Of a stretch of 64,000 nt of DNA, positions 33,811-41,861 are shown piece by piece. The notes below the pieces were generated by a model that searched no databases, was not told where the DNA came from, and saw only the letters and a program-made list of their open reading frames with translations. The DNA lies in assembly GCF_017430385.1 (NCBI RefSeq), contig NZ_JAFRNB010000185.1, forward strand, positions 16,709 to 80,708, read 5' to 3'. Source of the stretch: Treponema sp. Lineage in GTDB: Bacteria; Spirochaetota; Spirochaetia; Treponematales; Treponemataceae. The position numbers and the translations under genes were made by a program. Positions within the stretch are counted from its first letter, which is position 1, and each line of letters begins with the position of its first letter.

Positions 33811-34470
33811 TTATTTGAGCATTGAGCAGAATGTTGTGACCAGATTGTCGATTTCGCTGTAATCAGTTTCGTTTGGCGCGTCGAATAAAGAGCCTTCGCC
33901 ACTTTCTGGATTTGAGCGGATTTCAATCTTCTTTTTGATGATGTATTCGTCGAGGTTGGCAACGGTGATTGATGCGAACATTTTTGAAAGGGATTCGAGG
34001 TCGTTTTCTTCCAGGTCGATGATTTTTCCGGCTTTTGCGAGGCAGCGGAGAGCAGTTTTAGTCTGATTTACGAGCTTGTCGCGTGTTTCCTGGGCGATTT
34101 TTGCCGCCGCAGTTGAGATGTATTTTTCGCTTTCAATAAAGGAATAAATTTGTACCAGAGGCTCTTTTTCGCTCATTTTGAACCAGCGGTTTACGATTGC
34201 CTTCATTACATTTTCAGAAGGGTAACGCTGTGATATTGATTCAATGTCTGTTGGGATAAAATATGTCTTTCGGTAATAGTCGCCGCACCATCTGATGCAG
34301 TCTTCGACCATTGCGTCACGGCTTTCGTAGTGATTGTAAAGAGAGGCTTTTTTGATTCCGAGCCTTTCCGCAACATCTGAAAGTGAAGTTCCGCCTGCGT
34401 TTTTCACAAAGCAGGAATCCAAAAATGCGAGAATAATCTTCTCGCGAGTAACTTTTTCTGATTTTGCCAT
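33811..34470 (-). CDS. TetR/AcrR family regulator
   Basis: 219 aa. N-terminal HTH (TREKIILAFLDSCFVKNAGG, then DVAERLGIKKASLYNHYESRD) is typical TetR. The C-terminal ligand domain is specific and unassigned. GGTGGGGA precedes ATG 34470, which is preferred over an upstream frame that crosses the operator. A perfect AAACTAA/TTAGTTT palindrome 35 bp upstream is the likely autoregulatory operator. Target genes beyond itself are unknown. Confidence 0.9.
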   Translation of the reverse strand: MAKSEKVTREKIILAFLDSCFVKNAGGTSLSDVAERLGIKKASLYNHYESRDAMVEDCIRWCGDYYRKTYFIPTDIESISQRYPSENVMKAIVNRWFKMSEKEPLVQIYSFIESEKYISTAAAKIAQETRDKLVNQTKTALRCLAKAGKIIDLEENDLESLSKMFASITVANLDEYIIKKKIEIRSNPESGEGSLFDAPNETDYSEIDNLVTTFCSMLK

Positions 34471-34504
34471 TTCCCCACCCAATTTTCGGAATCGAAAGTT
34501 CCAA

Positions 34505-34524
34505 AAACTAACAAACATTAGTTT
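34505..34524. promoter_or_regulatory. Probable TetR operator
   Basis: AAACTAA-CAAACA-TTAGTTT, perfect 7-bp arms, in the divergent region between the TetR gene and prfA, 18 bp upstream of the prfA -35 box. Confidence 0.65.
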
Positions 34525-34541
34525 ATTCTTACTTCGGTCAT

Positions 34542-34570
34542 TTGTCAAGGTTTGCGAAATTTGATAGAAT
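34542..34570 (+). promoter_or_regulatory. Promoter of prfA
   Basis: TTGTCA (34542-34547), 17-nt spacer, TAGAAT (34565-34570). The ATG is 8 nt downstream with no Shine-Dalgarno, suggesting a leaderless or nearly leaderless mRNA. Confidence 0.72.
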
Positions 34571-34578
34571 GAAACACT

Positions 34579-35655
34579 ATGGATTTATTGAAGAAACTTA
34601 CAGAATTGGATGCTCGTTATGTTGAGGTGAACGAGCTTGTTCAGGATCCGGATTTGGTAAAAGACCAGAAGAAATACAAAGATGTTATGCGTGAACATGG
34701 TCATCTAACGGATGTTCTCGAAGTCGGAAACGAATACCGAAAATGCTTGCAGGGCATTGAAGATGCCAAAATGATGATTACGGCTGAGGACGATGCCGAA
34801 ATGAAGGAGATGGCCCGCGAGGAGCTTAAAGAACTTGAAGAAAAGGTTCCTCAGCTTGAAGAGCAGATTAAGCTTAAGCTCATTCCGCCTGATCCTCTTG
34901 ATGAAAAGAACATTATCCTTGAGATTCGTTCTGCTGCGGGCGGTGACGAGGCTAGTTTGTTCGTGCGCGACATGTGGGAAATGTACATTCACTTGTGCGA
35001 GCGCAAAGGCTGGAAGTACGAGAATGTCGAGGCTCAGGAAACAGAAGTTGGCGGATTTAACAAAATCGTCACTCAGATTACAGGAAAATTCGTTTACGGA
35101 ACCCTTCGCTGGGAATCTGGCGTTCACCGTGTTCAGCGAGTTCCGGCTACAGAAAGCCAGGGACGCTTGCAGACTTCAACTGTCACGGTTGCAGTTTTGC
35201 CGGAAGCCGAAGAAGCAGATATTAAAATCAATCCGGGCGATGTCCGCGTAGATGTAATGCGTGCGGGTGGACCAGGCGGCCAGTGTGTCAACACGACTGA
35301 CTCTGCTGTCCGACTCACACATATTCCAACGGGAATCGTCGTTATCCAGCAGGACCAGAAATCTCAGATTAAGAATAAAGAAAAGGCATGGGAAGTTTTG
35401 CGTGCGCGCCTGTTCGATTTTGAGCAGAGCAAGCTTGATGCCGAGCGTTCTTCTGCACGCCGAAGCATGGTTGGAAACGGCGACCGCTCAGAAAAAATCC
35501 GCACTTACAACTATCCGCAGGACCGCGTAACTGACCACAGAATCAACCTTTCGCTCCACAATTTGCCGGGCTTTATGATGGGTAATATGGACGAAATGCT
35601 TGATGCACTCAACGTCTACGCCAAAGAGGAAGAGTTTAAAGCACTTGATGCGTAA
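34579..35655 (+). CDS. prfA: Peptide chain release factor 1
   Basis: 358 aa. GGQ at 233-235 in the peptidyl-tRNA hydrolysis loop and PAT at 189-191, the codon-recognition tripeptide of RF1, so it reads UAA and UAG. The N-terminal coiled coil is normal. PrmC, which methylates the GGQ glutamine, is encoded two genes downstream on the same strand, forming a functional cluster. Confidence 0.97.
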   Translation: MDLLKKLTELDARYVEVNELVQDPDLVKDQKKYKDVMREHGHLTDVLEVGNEYRKCLQGIEDAKMMITAEDDAEMKEMAREELKELEEKVPQLEEQIKLKLIPPDPLDEKNIILEIRSAAGGDEASLFVRDMWEMYIHLCERKGWKYENVEAQETEVGGFNKIVTQITGKFVYGTLRWESGVHRVQRVPATESQGRLQTSTVTVAVLPEAEEADIKINPGDVRVDVMRAGGPGGQCVNTTDSAVRLTHIPTGIVVIQQDQKSQIKNKEKAWEVLRARLFDFEQSKLDAERSSARRSMVGNGDRSEKIRTYNYPQDRVTDHRINLSLHNLPGFMMGNMDEMLDALNVYAKEEEFKALDA

Positions 35656-36811
35656 GTTTCTTCATTTTCTTGCGGTTGTCGGGCTTGTGATTGCCGGAAT
35701 TATTGCAGTTGTCTCGCTTTTTGCCTTCGTTTTTTTGAAGACATGGAAGCCCTTTGGCGGAAAGGCGGGCAAAACTGACCGCAAGAATTATGCAGAGCGG
35801 GCGGAAAATTTTGACGGAAAGAAGTTCCATAATATTGAGGAATTTCCAACTCTGTCGATGCAGAAAAATCCTGCTCCGGACCCGCTCACTTTTTCAAAGA
35901 AAAATCCACGGCCTGATTTTGACTTTCCTGTAAAAATACCCGATTTTATGAATCAGGAAGATAAAAATAACCGTCTTTCGCCAGAAAAATTCCGAGTCAC
36001 ATGGTTCGGGCATTCCAGTCTTCTTTTGCAGATGCATGGGCTGAACATTCTGATTGATCCGGTTTTTTCAGAAATGATTTCGCCGGTTTCGTTCGTGGGG
36101 AGCAGGAGATTTTCAAAGCCGCCTGTTTCTGTCGCTGACTTGCCAGAAATCGATATTCTTCTTCAGACTCACGACCATTATGACCATTTGGACTACGATG
36201 TTATCCGCGAAATCGACAAAAAGGTAAAAAAATATATCGTTCCGCTTGGTGTGGAAAACCATTTGGAGCGGTGGGGCGTAAAATCTTCGAAAATCACGAA
36301 TATGGCCTGGTGGGAAGAAACTGACGTTGACGGTTTGATGATTGCCTGCACTCCGGCCCAGCATTTTTCTGGCAGGCATTTGACAGACAACATGGCGACT
36401 CTTTGGTGCAGCTGGGTTTTAAAAGATGAATTTTATCAGATTTTTGAAAGCGGTGACTCTGGTTTTGGCTCTCACTGGCAGAAAATCCACGATAAGTACG
36501 GAGATTTTGACTTTGCGATGATGGAATGTGGCCAGTACGATGTTCAGTGGCCGCGGGTCCATTCATTCCCGGAGCAGTCTGTTGAAGCCGCAAGAATTCT
36601 TGGAGCAAAAATTGCGATGCCGATTCATTGGGGTGCGATTATTCTTTCACGGCACGGCTGGGATGACCCGGTGGAGCGTTTTTTGCTCGCTGCAGAAAAA
36701 GAAGAAATCACCGTGATGACGCCATACATCGGCCAGACGGCAAATATCGAAACGCCCATGCTTTTTACGGAAAGATGGTGGCGAAGAAGGGAAATTTCTT
36801 TGCTACGGTAG
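35648..36811 (+). CDS. Membrane-anchored MBL-fold metal-dependent hydrolase (NAPE-PLD/UlaG-like)
   Basis: 387 aa. N-terminal TM helix (residues about 5-35), then a metallo-beta-lactamase fold: VTWFGHSSLLLQ, LQTHDHYDHLDYD (HxHxDH-type metal site), FSGRHLTDN, ESGDSG and AMPIHWGAI. Resembles the RomA/NAPE-PLD-like group; substrate unknown, likely phosphodiester or lactone. The ATG lies inside the last codons of prfA (ATGCGTAA), so translation is coupled. Confidence 0.87.
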   Translation: MRKFLHFLAVVGLVIAGIIAVVSLFAFVFLKTWKPFGGKAGKTDRKNYAERAENFDGKKFHNIEEFPTLSMQKNPAPDPLTFSKKNPRPDFDFPVKIPDFMNQEDKNNRLSPEKFRVTWFGHSSLLLQMHGLNILIDPVFSEMISPVSFVGSRRFSKPPVSVADLPEIDILLQTHDHYDHLDYDVIREIDKKVKKYIVPLGVENHLERWGVKSSKITNMAWWEETDVDGLMIACTPAQHFSGRHLTDNMATLWCSWVLKDEFYQIFESGDSGFGSHWQKIHDKYGDFDFAMMECGQYDVQWPRVHSFPEQSVEAARILGAKIAMPIHWGAIILSRHGWDDPVERFLLAAEKEEITVMTPYIGQTANIETPMLFTERWWRRREISLLR

Positions 36812-36901
36812 GGAGCCGGTCGCGAAGCGAACAAACTCGTGAAACGAGTTTGTAGGCGAGTATCGGTGAAGGCTATGCTTGAACCGTGCAGGAGAAATAT
36901 T

Positions 36902-37858
36902 GTGAAAATTCAGCAGGCAAAAATCTACGGAAAAAATGAACTGACTTCATCTCCAACTTCTGAGCTTGATACGGCGGTGCTCTTGCAGCACATTACGGGC
37001 TTTGACAAGACGCATCTTCTTTTGAACCGTGACTATGAATTGACTCAGAAGCAGGAAGCGGATTTTTTGACTGCGATTGAAAAGCGAAAGACAGGTTTAC
37101 CTGTTGCATACATCACAGGTCACAAGGAATTTTTCGGACTGGATTTTTATGTCACGCCTGATGTTCTGATTCCCAAGCCAGACACGGAACTTCTTGTAGA
37201 GCTTGCACTTGATGCGCTTGAAGATAAATTCCGTGCAAAGCCTGACGCAATCCCTACTGTCTGTGACATGTGCACTGGAAGCGGCTGCGTGGGTCTTTCC
37301 ATTGCGAAAACGCTTGCAGACAAGGCTGGTGAGAAAAAAGAAACCACAGATTACACAGATTACACAGATTACACAGATTACACAGATTCCCGGCGATTGA
37401 GTTTTACTTTGGTTGATATAAGCGAGAAAGCACTGGCTATTGCGCGGAAAAATTGTGTGGGGCTTGGCATGGATACTGCAAATTTCCACTTTATCCAGTC
37501 AAATCTCTTTGAAAATGTGCTGCCGACATTCGACCTGATTGTTACGAATCCGCCGTATGTTCCTCATTCAGAAAGCCTGGAGCTTTTGAAGGACGGACGG
37601 AGCGAGCCTCTTCTGGCCCTTGACGGCGACGTGGATGAAGTGGGGGAGGTGAGCGGAACGAATGACGGACTTGCCTTGATTCGTCGTCTTGTGCCACAGT
37701 GCTACGAGCATTTGAACCGAAACGGAGTGCTGATTATGGAAACCGGCGAATACAATGCCGAAGAAACGGCCAAACTTTTTAAGCAGGCGGGCTTTCGCAA
37801 TGTTAAAATTGAATACGACATGAACGAAATGATGCGGGATGTCGTGGGAGTGAAATAG
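36902..37858 (+). CDS. prmC: Peptide chain release factor N5-glutamine methyltransferase
   Basis: 318 aa. N-terminal helical domain (SELDTAVLLQHITGFDKTHLL) and SAM-methyltransferase core with the catalytic NPPY motif (VTNPPYVP). Methylates Gln of the GGQ loop of RF1/RF2; prfA is nearby. GTG 36902 with AGGAG upstream is preferred over an ATG at 36839. An in-frame CACAGATTA array encodes TDY-TDY-TDY-TDY in the loop after AGEKKE, so the protein carries a roughly 17-residue insertion. Confidence 0.93.
   Translation: MKIQQAKIYGKNELTSSPTSELDTAVLLQHITGFDKTHLLLNRDYELTQKQEADFLTAIEKRKTGLPVAYITGHKEFFGLDFYVTPDVLIPKPDTELLVELALDALEDKFRAKPDAIPTVCDMCTGSGCVGLSIAKTLADKAGEKKETTDYTDYTDYTDYTDSRRLSFTLVDISEKALAIARKNCVGLGMDTANFHFIQSNLFENVLPTFDLIVTNPPYVPHSESLELLKDGRSEPLLALDGDVDEVGEVSGTNDGLALIRRLVPQCYEHLNRNGVLIMETGEYNAEETAKLFKQAGFRNVKIEYDMNEMMRDVVGVK
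37344..37388 (+). repeat. In-frame CACAGATTA tandem array inside prmC
   Basis: CCACAGATT, four ACACAGATT units, then CCCGG. The unit, copy number and flanks equal the array inside the radical SAM gene at 3171-3214 (minus strand), but here it is read as Thr-Asp-Tyr repeats. Confidence 0.88.
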
Positions 37859-37859
37859 C

Positions 37860-37888
37860 TTGATTTTTATGCAGTTAAAGTTTATATT
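37860..37888 (+). promoter_or_regulatory. Promoter of the antitoxin RNA
   Basis: TTGATT (37860-37865), 17-nt spacer, TATATT (37883-37888), directed towards the antisense strand of the toxin gene. Predicted start near 37895. Confidence 0.65.
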
Positions 37889-37894
37889 GAAAGC

Positions 37895-37993
37895 AGGTAG
37901 TAACTACGATTGAGTGGTTACCCCTACGGTTGTTTTACGGCATTAAGCCGAAAGTCCGCTAAGTGTTGCGACCACAAGGCGGACTATTTTTTT
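37895..37993 (+). ncRNA. Putative antitoxin RNA of a type I toxin-antitoxin locus
   Basis: About 98 nt from the predicted start to a terminator: AGTCCGC (37953-37959) pairs with GCGGACT (37979-37985), then ATTTTTTT. It is antisense to the 3' part of the toxin mRNA, as in txpA/ratA-type systems of Firmicutes. Boundaries are predicted from promoter and terminator only. Confidence 0.6.
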
Positions 37994-38003
37994 ATGCGAT
38001 CAA

Positions 38004-38087
38004 TCATTTCTTTCGAAAGAGAGAAAGCACACCAATAATCAAACTGGCAACAGAGATGCAAAGCATCACAATGTCATAAGTTGTCAT
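38004..38087 (-). CDS. 27-aa hydrophobic toxin, BsrE/TxpA (holin-like toxin) type
   Basis: MTTYDIVMLCISVASLII plus GVLSLFRKK: one TM helix with a basic tail, the pattern of BsrE-like putative holin-like toxins (M-S/T-T-F/Y-x3-M-L start). The ribosome site GAAGGGGG lies 9 nt before the ATG and can be masked by upstream CCCCCT (38137-38142 region). CAGGTAGTAACT at 37894-37905 pairs with AGTTACTACCTG at 38159-38170, a 5'-3' closure expected for a full-length inactive toxin mRNA. Predicted to depolarise the membrane when free of its antisense RNA. Confidence 0.75.
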   Translation of the reverse strand: MTTYDIVMLCISVASLIIGVLSLFRKK

Positions 38088-38239
38088 ACTGGACAGCCCC
38101 CTTCTTCAAGTATTTCAGTTTATCGCAACTGATTGAATGAGGGGGAAGCCACCTTTGAAGTTACTACCTGTATGCTAACTTTAGCAAAATTTGATATATT
38201 TGTATAGTTTATTTTAACAATTTTTTCTATAATTTTTGT

Positions 38240-39061
38240 ATGACACCATTGGAAAAATATTACAATAAATTTAAGGAAGATCACAGGCTCACAACCCGGC
38301 ACGGAATCGTGGAATTTACGGTTTCGATGAAGCATATTCACGACTGCGTTGAACTTGTGCGCGCCGGCATTTCGACTTCGCTCAATGAACGGCGGCAAAA
38401 TCAGGAAATCAAACTGCTCGATGTTGGGGCTGGAACAGGCCGTTATTCGGTGGCTTTAAGTCGAGAAGGTTTTGATGTGACGGCGGTGGAACTGGTTGCT
38501 CACAATCTGGAGATTTTACGGGGCAAGCACGAAAATGTCAAAAGCTGGCAGGGGGACGCCCGCGACCTGCATTTTTTGAGCGACGAAACATTTGATGTGA
38601 CGCTTCTTTTTGGCCCCATGTACCATTTGCACTCTGACGAAGACAGGCTTTCGGCATTGAACGAAGCAAAACGAGTCACAAAAAAAGGCGGATTTATCCT
38701 CGTGGCTTATCTGATGAACGAATATGCGGTTTTAAGCTATTGTTTCCGCGAAGGAAAAATCAAAGAAGTGCTTGAAAAAGGCACTTTGACGGCTGATTTT
38801 CACACGATTACGAATATCAACGATGACTTGTACAGCTACACGCGCCTTGAAGACATGTCTCGGCTCAACGAAAAAGCGGGCTTAGAGCGAGTGAAAGTCT
38901 TTGCACCAGACGGAGCGGCCGATTACATGAGGCGTGAACTGAACGCGCTTGACGAAGAAAGTTTTGAGCATTTTATTGAATATCAGATGGCAGTATGCGA
39001 GCGGCCGGATTTACTCGGAGCAAGCTCCCACACAGTGGATGTGCTTAGAAAAAGCAAATAA
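38240..39061 (+). CDS. Class I SAM-dependent methyltransferase
   Basis: 273 aa. Motif I LLDVGAGTGRYSVAL, motif II VTAVELV, and LLFGPMYHLH in motif IV position. Small-molecule methyltransferase of unknown substrate. TATAAT lies 6 nt before the ATG and there is no Shine-Dalgarno, so the mRNA is probably leaderless. It diverges from the type I toxin gene, with which it shares the upstream region. Confidence 0.88.
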   Translation: MTPLEKYYNKFKEDHRLTTRHGIVEFTVSMKHIHDCVELVRAGISTSLNERRQNQEIKLLDVGAGTGRYSVALSREGFDVTAVELVAHNLEILRGKHENVKSWQGDARDLHFLSDETFDVTLLFGPMYHLHSDEDRLSALNEAKRVTKKGGFILVAYLMNEYAVLSYCFREGKIKEVLEKGTLTADFHTITNINDDLYSYTRLEDMSRLNEKAGLERVKVFAPDGAADYMRRELNALDEESFEHFIEYQMAVCERPDLLGASSHTVDVLRKSK

Positions 39062-39149
39062 TTCAGAAAATTATCAAGAAAGTGCCCACACGAACGCGAT
39101 CAGAATACAGAGTGACAAAGCCAGCAATGCAACAATTAATCAAGGAAAC

Positions 39150-39237
39150 GCCCACACGGATGTGGGCAAAAGCAAGTTGACCCGCAAGAATTTTAGACCG
39201 TAGAGCGGTCTAAAATTCTTGTCACGACAGGATGTCG
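39150..39237 (+). repeat. H1-H2-H3 hairpin element after the methyltransferase gene
   Basis: H1 GCCCACA-CGGA-TGTGGGC (39150-39167), H2 with 16-bp arms CAAGAATTTTAGACCG/CGGTCTAAAATTCTTG (39185-39221), H3 CGACA-GGA-TGTCG (39225-39237). The GTTGACCCG word before H2 is shared with the tex element. H3 lies inside the 3' end of the convergent small gene, so that gene's last codons derive from the element. Confidence 0.88.
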
Positions 39238-39470
39238 ATCATTTCCCGGAAGAAGTGATTTTCAATCCGTGCCTCGTTCATGAATTCCCCGAATGAGGCA
39301 TATTTTTTGCCCATAAAACGTTCGCCGAAGACAATCAAATCGTTGCCCTTGTCGTCGCGGTCGTAGGTGAGGTTGTAGTTTTTGCCGTTGTAAGTGAATT
39401 CAAATTCCTTTTTAGTATTTATCAGAAAAATCAAATCATCTTTGGTCATTTTAGTTCGTTTCCTTGACAT
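39222..39470 (-). CDS. Small protein, possible partner of the downstream-strand LPD3-like gene
   Basis: 82 aa. Central FEFTYNGKNYNLTYDRDDKGNDLIVFGE is beta-rich, followed by KYASFGEFMNEARIENHFF. No family recognised. AAAGGA precedes the first ATG; an inner ATG (MTKDDLIFL) resembles the start of the next gene (MTKDELFTL). The C-terminal IDILS comes from hairpin H3, so the natural stop may have been replaced. Together with the next gene it may form an effector-immunity or toxin-antitoxin pair. Confidence 0.6.
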   Translation of the reverse strand: MSRKRTKMTKDDLIFLINTKKEFEFTYNGKNYNLTYDRDDKGNDLIVFGERFMGKKYASFGEFMNEARIENHFFREMIDILS

Positions 39471-39542
39471 TAAAGTCCTTTATGCTATAATAAAATCAGA
39501 GCCGTCCAATAGAACTGCGTTATTTCCATTTTGGTTAGCGCA

Positions 39543-39953
39543 CTAGAGTTGAGGACGGTTTGATTTTTTTAAATCATCAAGATAGTGATGATAGTATATT
39601 CGGCGATCACCGTGTGTTGCAACTATAATTTTTATACTGATAACCGCATTAAAATCTTTTTCATCAATTTCTAGCGGACATTCATAATATTCAAAGCTTG
39701 GAGCATTTTTTAGCTCTGAATGAATATTTTTTTCAGCATGAGTATATTTTGCTTTTTTTAGAATTTGAGTTAAAAGAGAAATTGATTTTATTTGTTCTTC
39801 AGATTTCGATTTAGAAAACCATTCATCAATCCCTTGTGCTGATATTTCTATTAAATTTCCGCTTAATTCATTAATTACAGAAGTTCCCCTAAGATTTTCC
39901 TTTGCCCATTTATAAAGAGTGCGTTTTAATGTAAACAGTTCATCTTTGGTCAT
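39543..39953 (-). CDS. Small protein with LPD3-like C-terminal region
   Basis: 136 aa. N-terminal helical part (LFTLKRTLYKWAKENLRG), C-terminal KNIHSELKNAPSFEYYECP and FNAVISIKIIVATHGDRRIYYHHYLDD, which resembles the LPD3 domain found in phage polyvalent and polymorphic-toxin proteins. This assignment is from memory of the pattern and is weak. AGGAGA ribosome site. It lies 72 bp upstream of the 82-aa gene on the same strand. Confidence 0.6.
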   Translation of the reverse strand: MTKDELFTLKRTLYKWAKENLRGTSVINELSGNLIEISAQGIDEWFSKSKSEEQIKSISLLTQILKKAKYTHAEKNIHSELKNAPSFEYYECPLEIDEKDFNAVISIKIIVATHGDRRIYYHHYLDDLKKSNRPQL

Positions 39954-39962
39954 TAAATCTCC

Positions 39963-40075
39963 TGGGAGCCATGCGTTAGGGATTGTAGCGGCTTGTTCCG
40001 TAGCGCAGCGTAGGAATGGAGCGTTAGCGGAACCGCGGAAAGCCCGACGGCGAAGCCGGAACGCCCTTCGTTTTT
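39963..40075. repeat. GC-rich intergenic repeat, family C, copy 4
   Basis: GCCATGCGTTAGGG, AATGGAGCG, CGGAACCGCGGAAAGCCCGA, then GGAACGCCC. Matches the reverse complement of 243-348. Lies between the LPD3-like gene start and the flavoprotein gene end. Confidence 0.65.
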
Positions 40076-40107
40076 GGCATTATCTATGGACGCCCAATTT
40101 CTCACTT

Positions 40108-41712
40108 CTAATTCCTCATTCCCAACTTTTGTACGATTTTTGCTGCGACTTTTTCGCCGTCCATTGCGGAGCTGCCGATTCCGCCTGAGTAGCCTGAGCC
40201 TTCGCCTGCCGGGTAGAGATTTTTGATTCCTTCACATTCCAGCGTTTCTTTGTTGCGCGTGATTCGGACTGGGGTGCTTGTTCGGGTTTCACTTGCGATT
40301 AAAAGTGCGTCCTCTGAGATGAATCCGTGCATGTTTTTGTCAAAGTCTCGGAAGCCCTGTTCAAGCCGGCTGCTGATTTCAGGTGGAAGCCATTTGTCGA
40401 GGCGGCTTGCGACTACGCCCGGTTTGTAGCTTGTTTGTGGCAATTCGGTTGAATCTTTGTGGCTTAAAAAATCCGTGAGTTTTTGTGCCGGTGCGAACTG
40501 ACCTTTTCCCTGTCGGAATGTTTCTTCTTCGAGCCAGGTTCGCCAGTAAAGGCCTGCTAGGGCAGGGCAGCCTGCTTTTTTTGCCTCTTCCTGATATTCG
40601 GCCGGGATGTCCTCTGGGCGGCGTTCAACGACGATTGCCGCATCGCTCCACTGACTGTTTCGGCCTGAACTTGACATTCCGTTGATTACGATTTGATTTT
40701 CTGCTGTTGCGCATGGAACGACATATCCGCCCGGGCACATGCAGAAGCTGTAAACGCCGCGTTCTTCGACTTGGGTTGTGAGCCTGTATTCTGCTGCCTG
40801 TGGCATTGGTTTTCCGTGGAACTGGATTGAGTCAATTAATGCCCGTGGATGCTCGACACGAACGCCGACTGCGAAAGTTTTTGCTTCGAGGGAATTAGGT
40901 GAGATTTTCGCAATCATTTTGTAGATGTCCACGGCTGAGTGTCCTGTCGCGAGAATGACCGCATCGCCTGTGAGTGAAAATTCTTCGCCGCTTCGGAGAT
41001 TTTTGAGATTTACGCCTTTTGCAGAACCGTTTTCTACGATTAAATTGGTGCAGAGCGTGTCAAAATAGAATTCTCCGCCAAGTTCGATGATTTTTTTGCG
41101 CATTCCGCTGATGATTCCGGGAAGTTTGTCAGTGCCGATGTGCGGGTGTGCGTCTGTGAGAATTTTTTCGCTTGCACCGAATTCCACGAAAATGCGGTAG
41201 ATTTTTCCGATGTCGCCGCGTTTGTTGCTTCGGGTGTAGAGTTTTCCGTCTGAGAAAGTGCCTGCTCCGCCTTCACCAAAGCAGAAATTTGACTGGGCGT
41301 TGAGTTTTCCGCTAGATTCAAGTTCTTCGACATCATTTTTGCGCTCGTCAGTGCAGCTTCCGCGTTCGATAACAACAGGTTTGATTCCGTCTTCGAGCAA
41401 TCTGAATGCCGCATAAAGGCCCGCAGGTCCTGAGCCGATGATGATGACCGAGTGCTCTCCGCCAGCCTTTTTCCAGACAGGAAGAGTTTCTCCGTCTCCG
41501 TTCGGTTCTTCACCGATGTAAACTTTGTATCGCAAAATAATTTTGATTTGTCCGTGTCGTGCGTCGATTGATTTTTTTACGAAAACGCTCGTGACTTCAT
41601 TTTTTTTGAAAGAGATTCCTTTTTTGTCGAGAGCCTTGAAGATTTCCGCATTTATGAGAGCCTGATTTTTTTCGTCGTTCGGCTTAACTGTAATCGAAAT
41701 GTCTGTGTTCAT
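40108..41712 (-). CDS. FAD-dependent dehydrogenase-like flavoprotein (COG2509 type)
   Basis: 534 aa. N-terminal extension (to about 90) before the Rossmann FAD motif IIIGSGPAGLYAAFRL. CFGEGGAGTFSDGKLYT and FCMCPGGYVVPCATA, and C-terminal YPAGEGSGYSGGIGSSAMDG are typical of this uncharacterised family. Substrate unknown. TATAAT lies 7 nt before the ATG; its -35 region overlaps the edge of repeat C2. Confidence 0.87.
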   Translation of the reverse strand: MNTDISITVKPNDEKNQALINAEIFKALDKKGISFKKNEVTSVFVKKSIDARHGQIKIILRYKVYIGEEPNGDGETLPVWKKAGGEHSVIIIGSGPAGLYAAFRLLEDGIKPVVIERGSCTDERKNDVEELESSGKLNAQSNFCFGEGGAGTFSDGKLYTRSNKRGDIGKIYRIFVEFGASEKILTDAHPHIGTDKLPGIISGMRKKIIELGGEFYFDTLCTNLIVENGSAKGVNLKNLRSGEEFSLTGDAVILATGHSAVDIYKMIAKISPNSLEAKTFAVGVRVEHPRALIDSIQFHGKPMPQAAEYRLTTQVEERGVYSFCMCPGGYVVPCATAENQIVINGMSSSGRNSQWSDAAIVVERRPEDIPAEYQEEAKKAGCPALAGLYWRTWLEEETFRQGKGQFAPAQKLTDFLSHKDSTELPQTSYKPGVVASRLDKWLPPEISSRLEQGFRDFDKNMHGFISEDALLIASETRTSTPVRITRNKETLECEGIKNLYPAGEGSGYSGGIGSSAMDGEKVAAKIVQKLGMRN

Positions 41713-41736
41713 TCTTGGAATTATAGCGATTTTTTT

Positions 41737-41861
41737 TAGCGCAATCCACTGGCTACCGCCCTTCCGCCGTTCGGTAACCCTCAGCCGCTTCCTTCGCTCG
41801 CTTGCGCTCGTTCAGTCCAGTGGCCGCCTTCGGCGCGGCTTCACGGCGGGCGCGGCATTAT
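41737..41861. repeat. GC-rich intergenic repeat, family C-like, copy 2
   Basis: Starts TTTTTTAGCGCAATCC, contains an outer CCACTGG/CCAGTGG inverted repeat and inner GTTCGGTAACC and CTTGCGCTCG segments, and ends GCGGGCGCGGCATT. Same end words as the copy at 16851. It reaches the last codon of the LysR gene. Confidence 0.62.
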
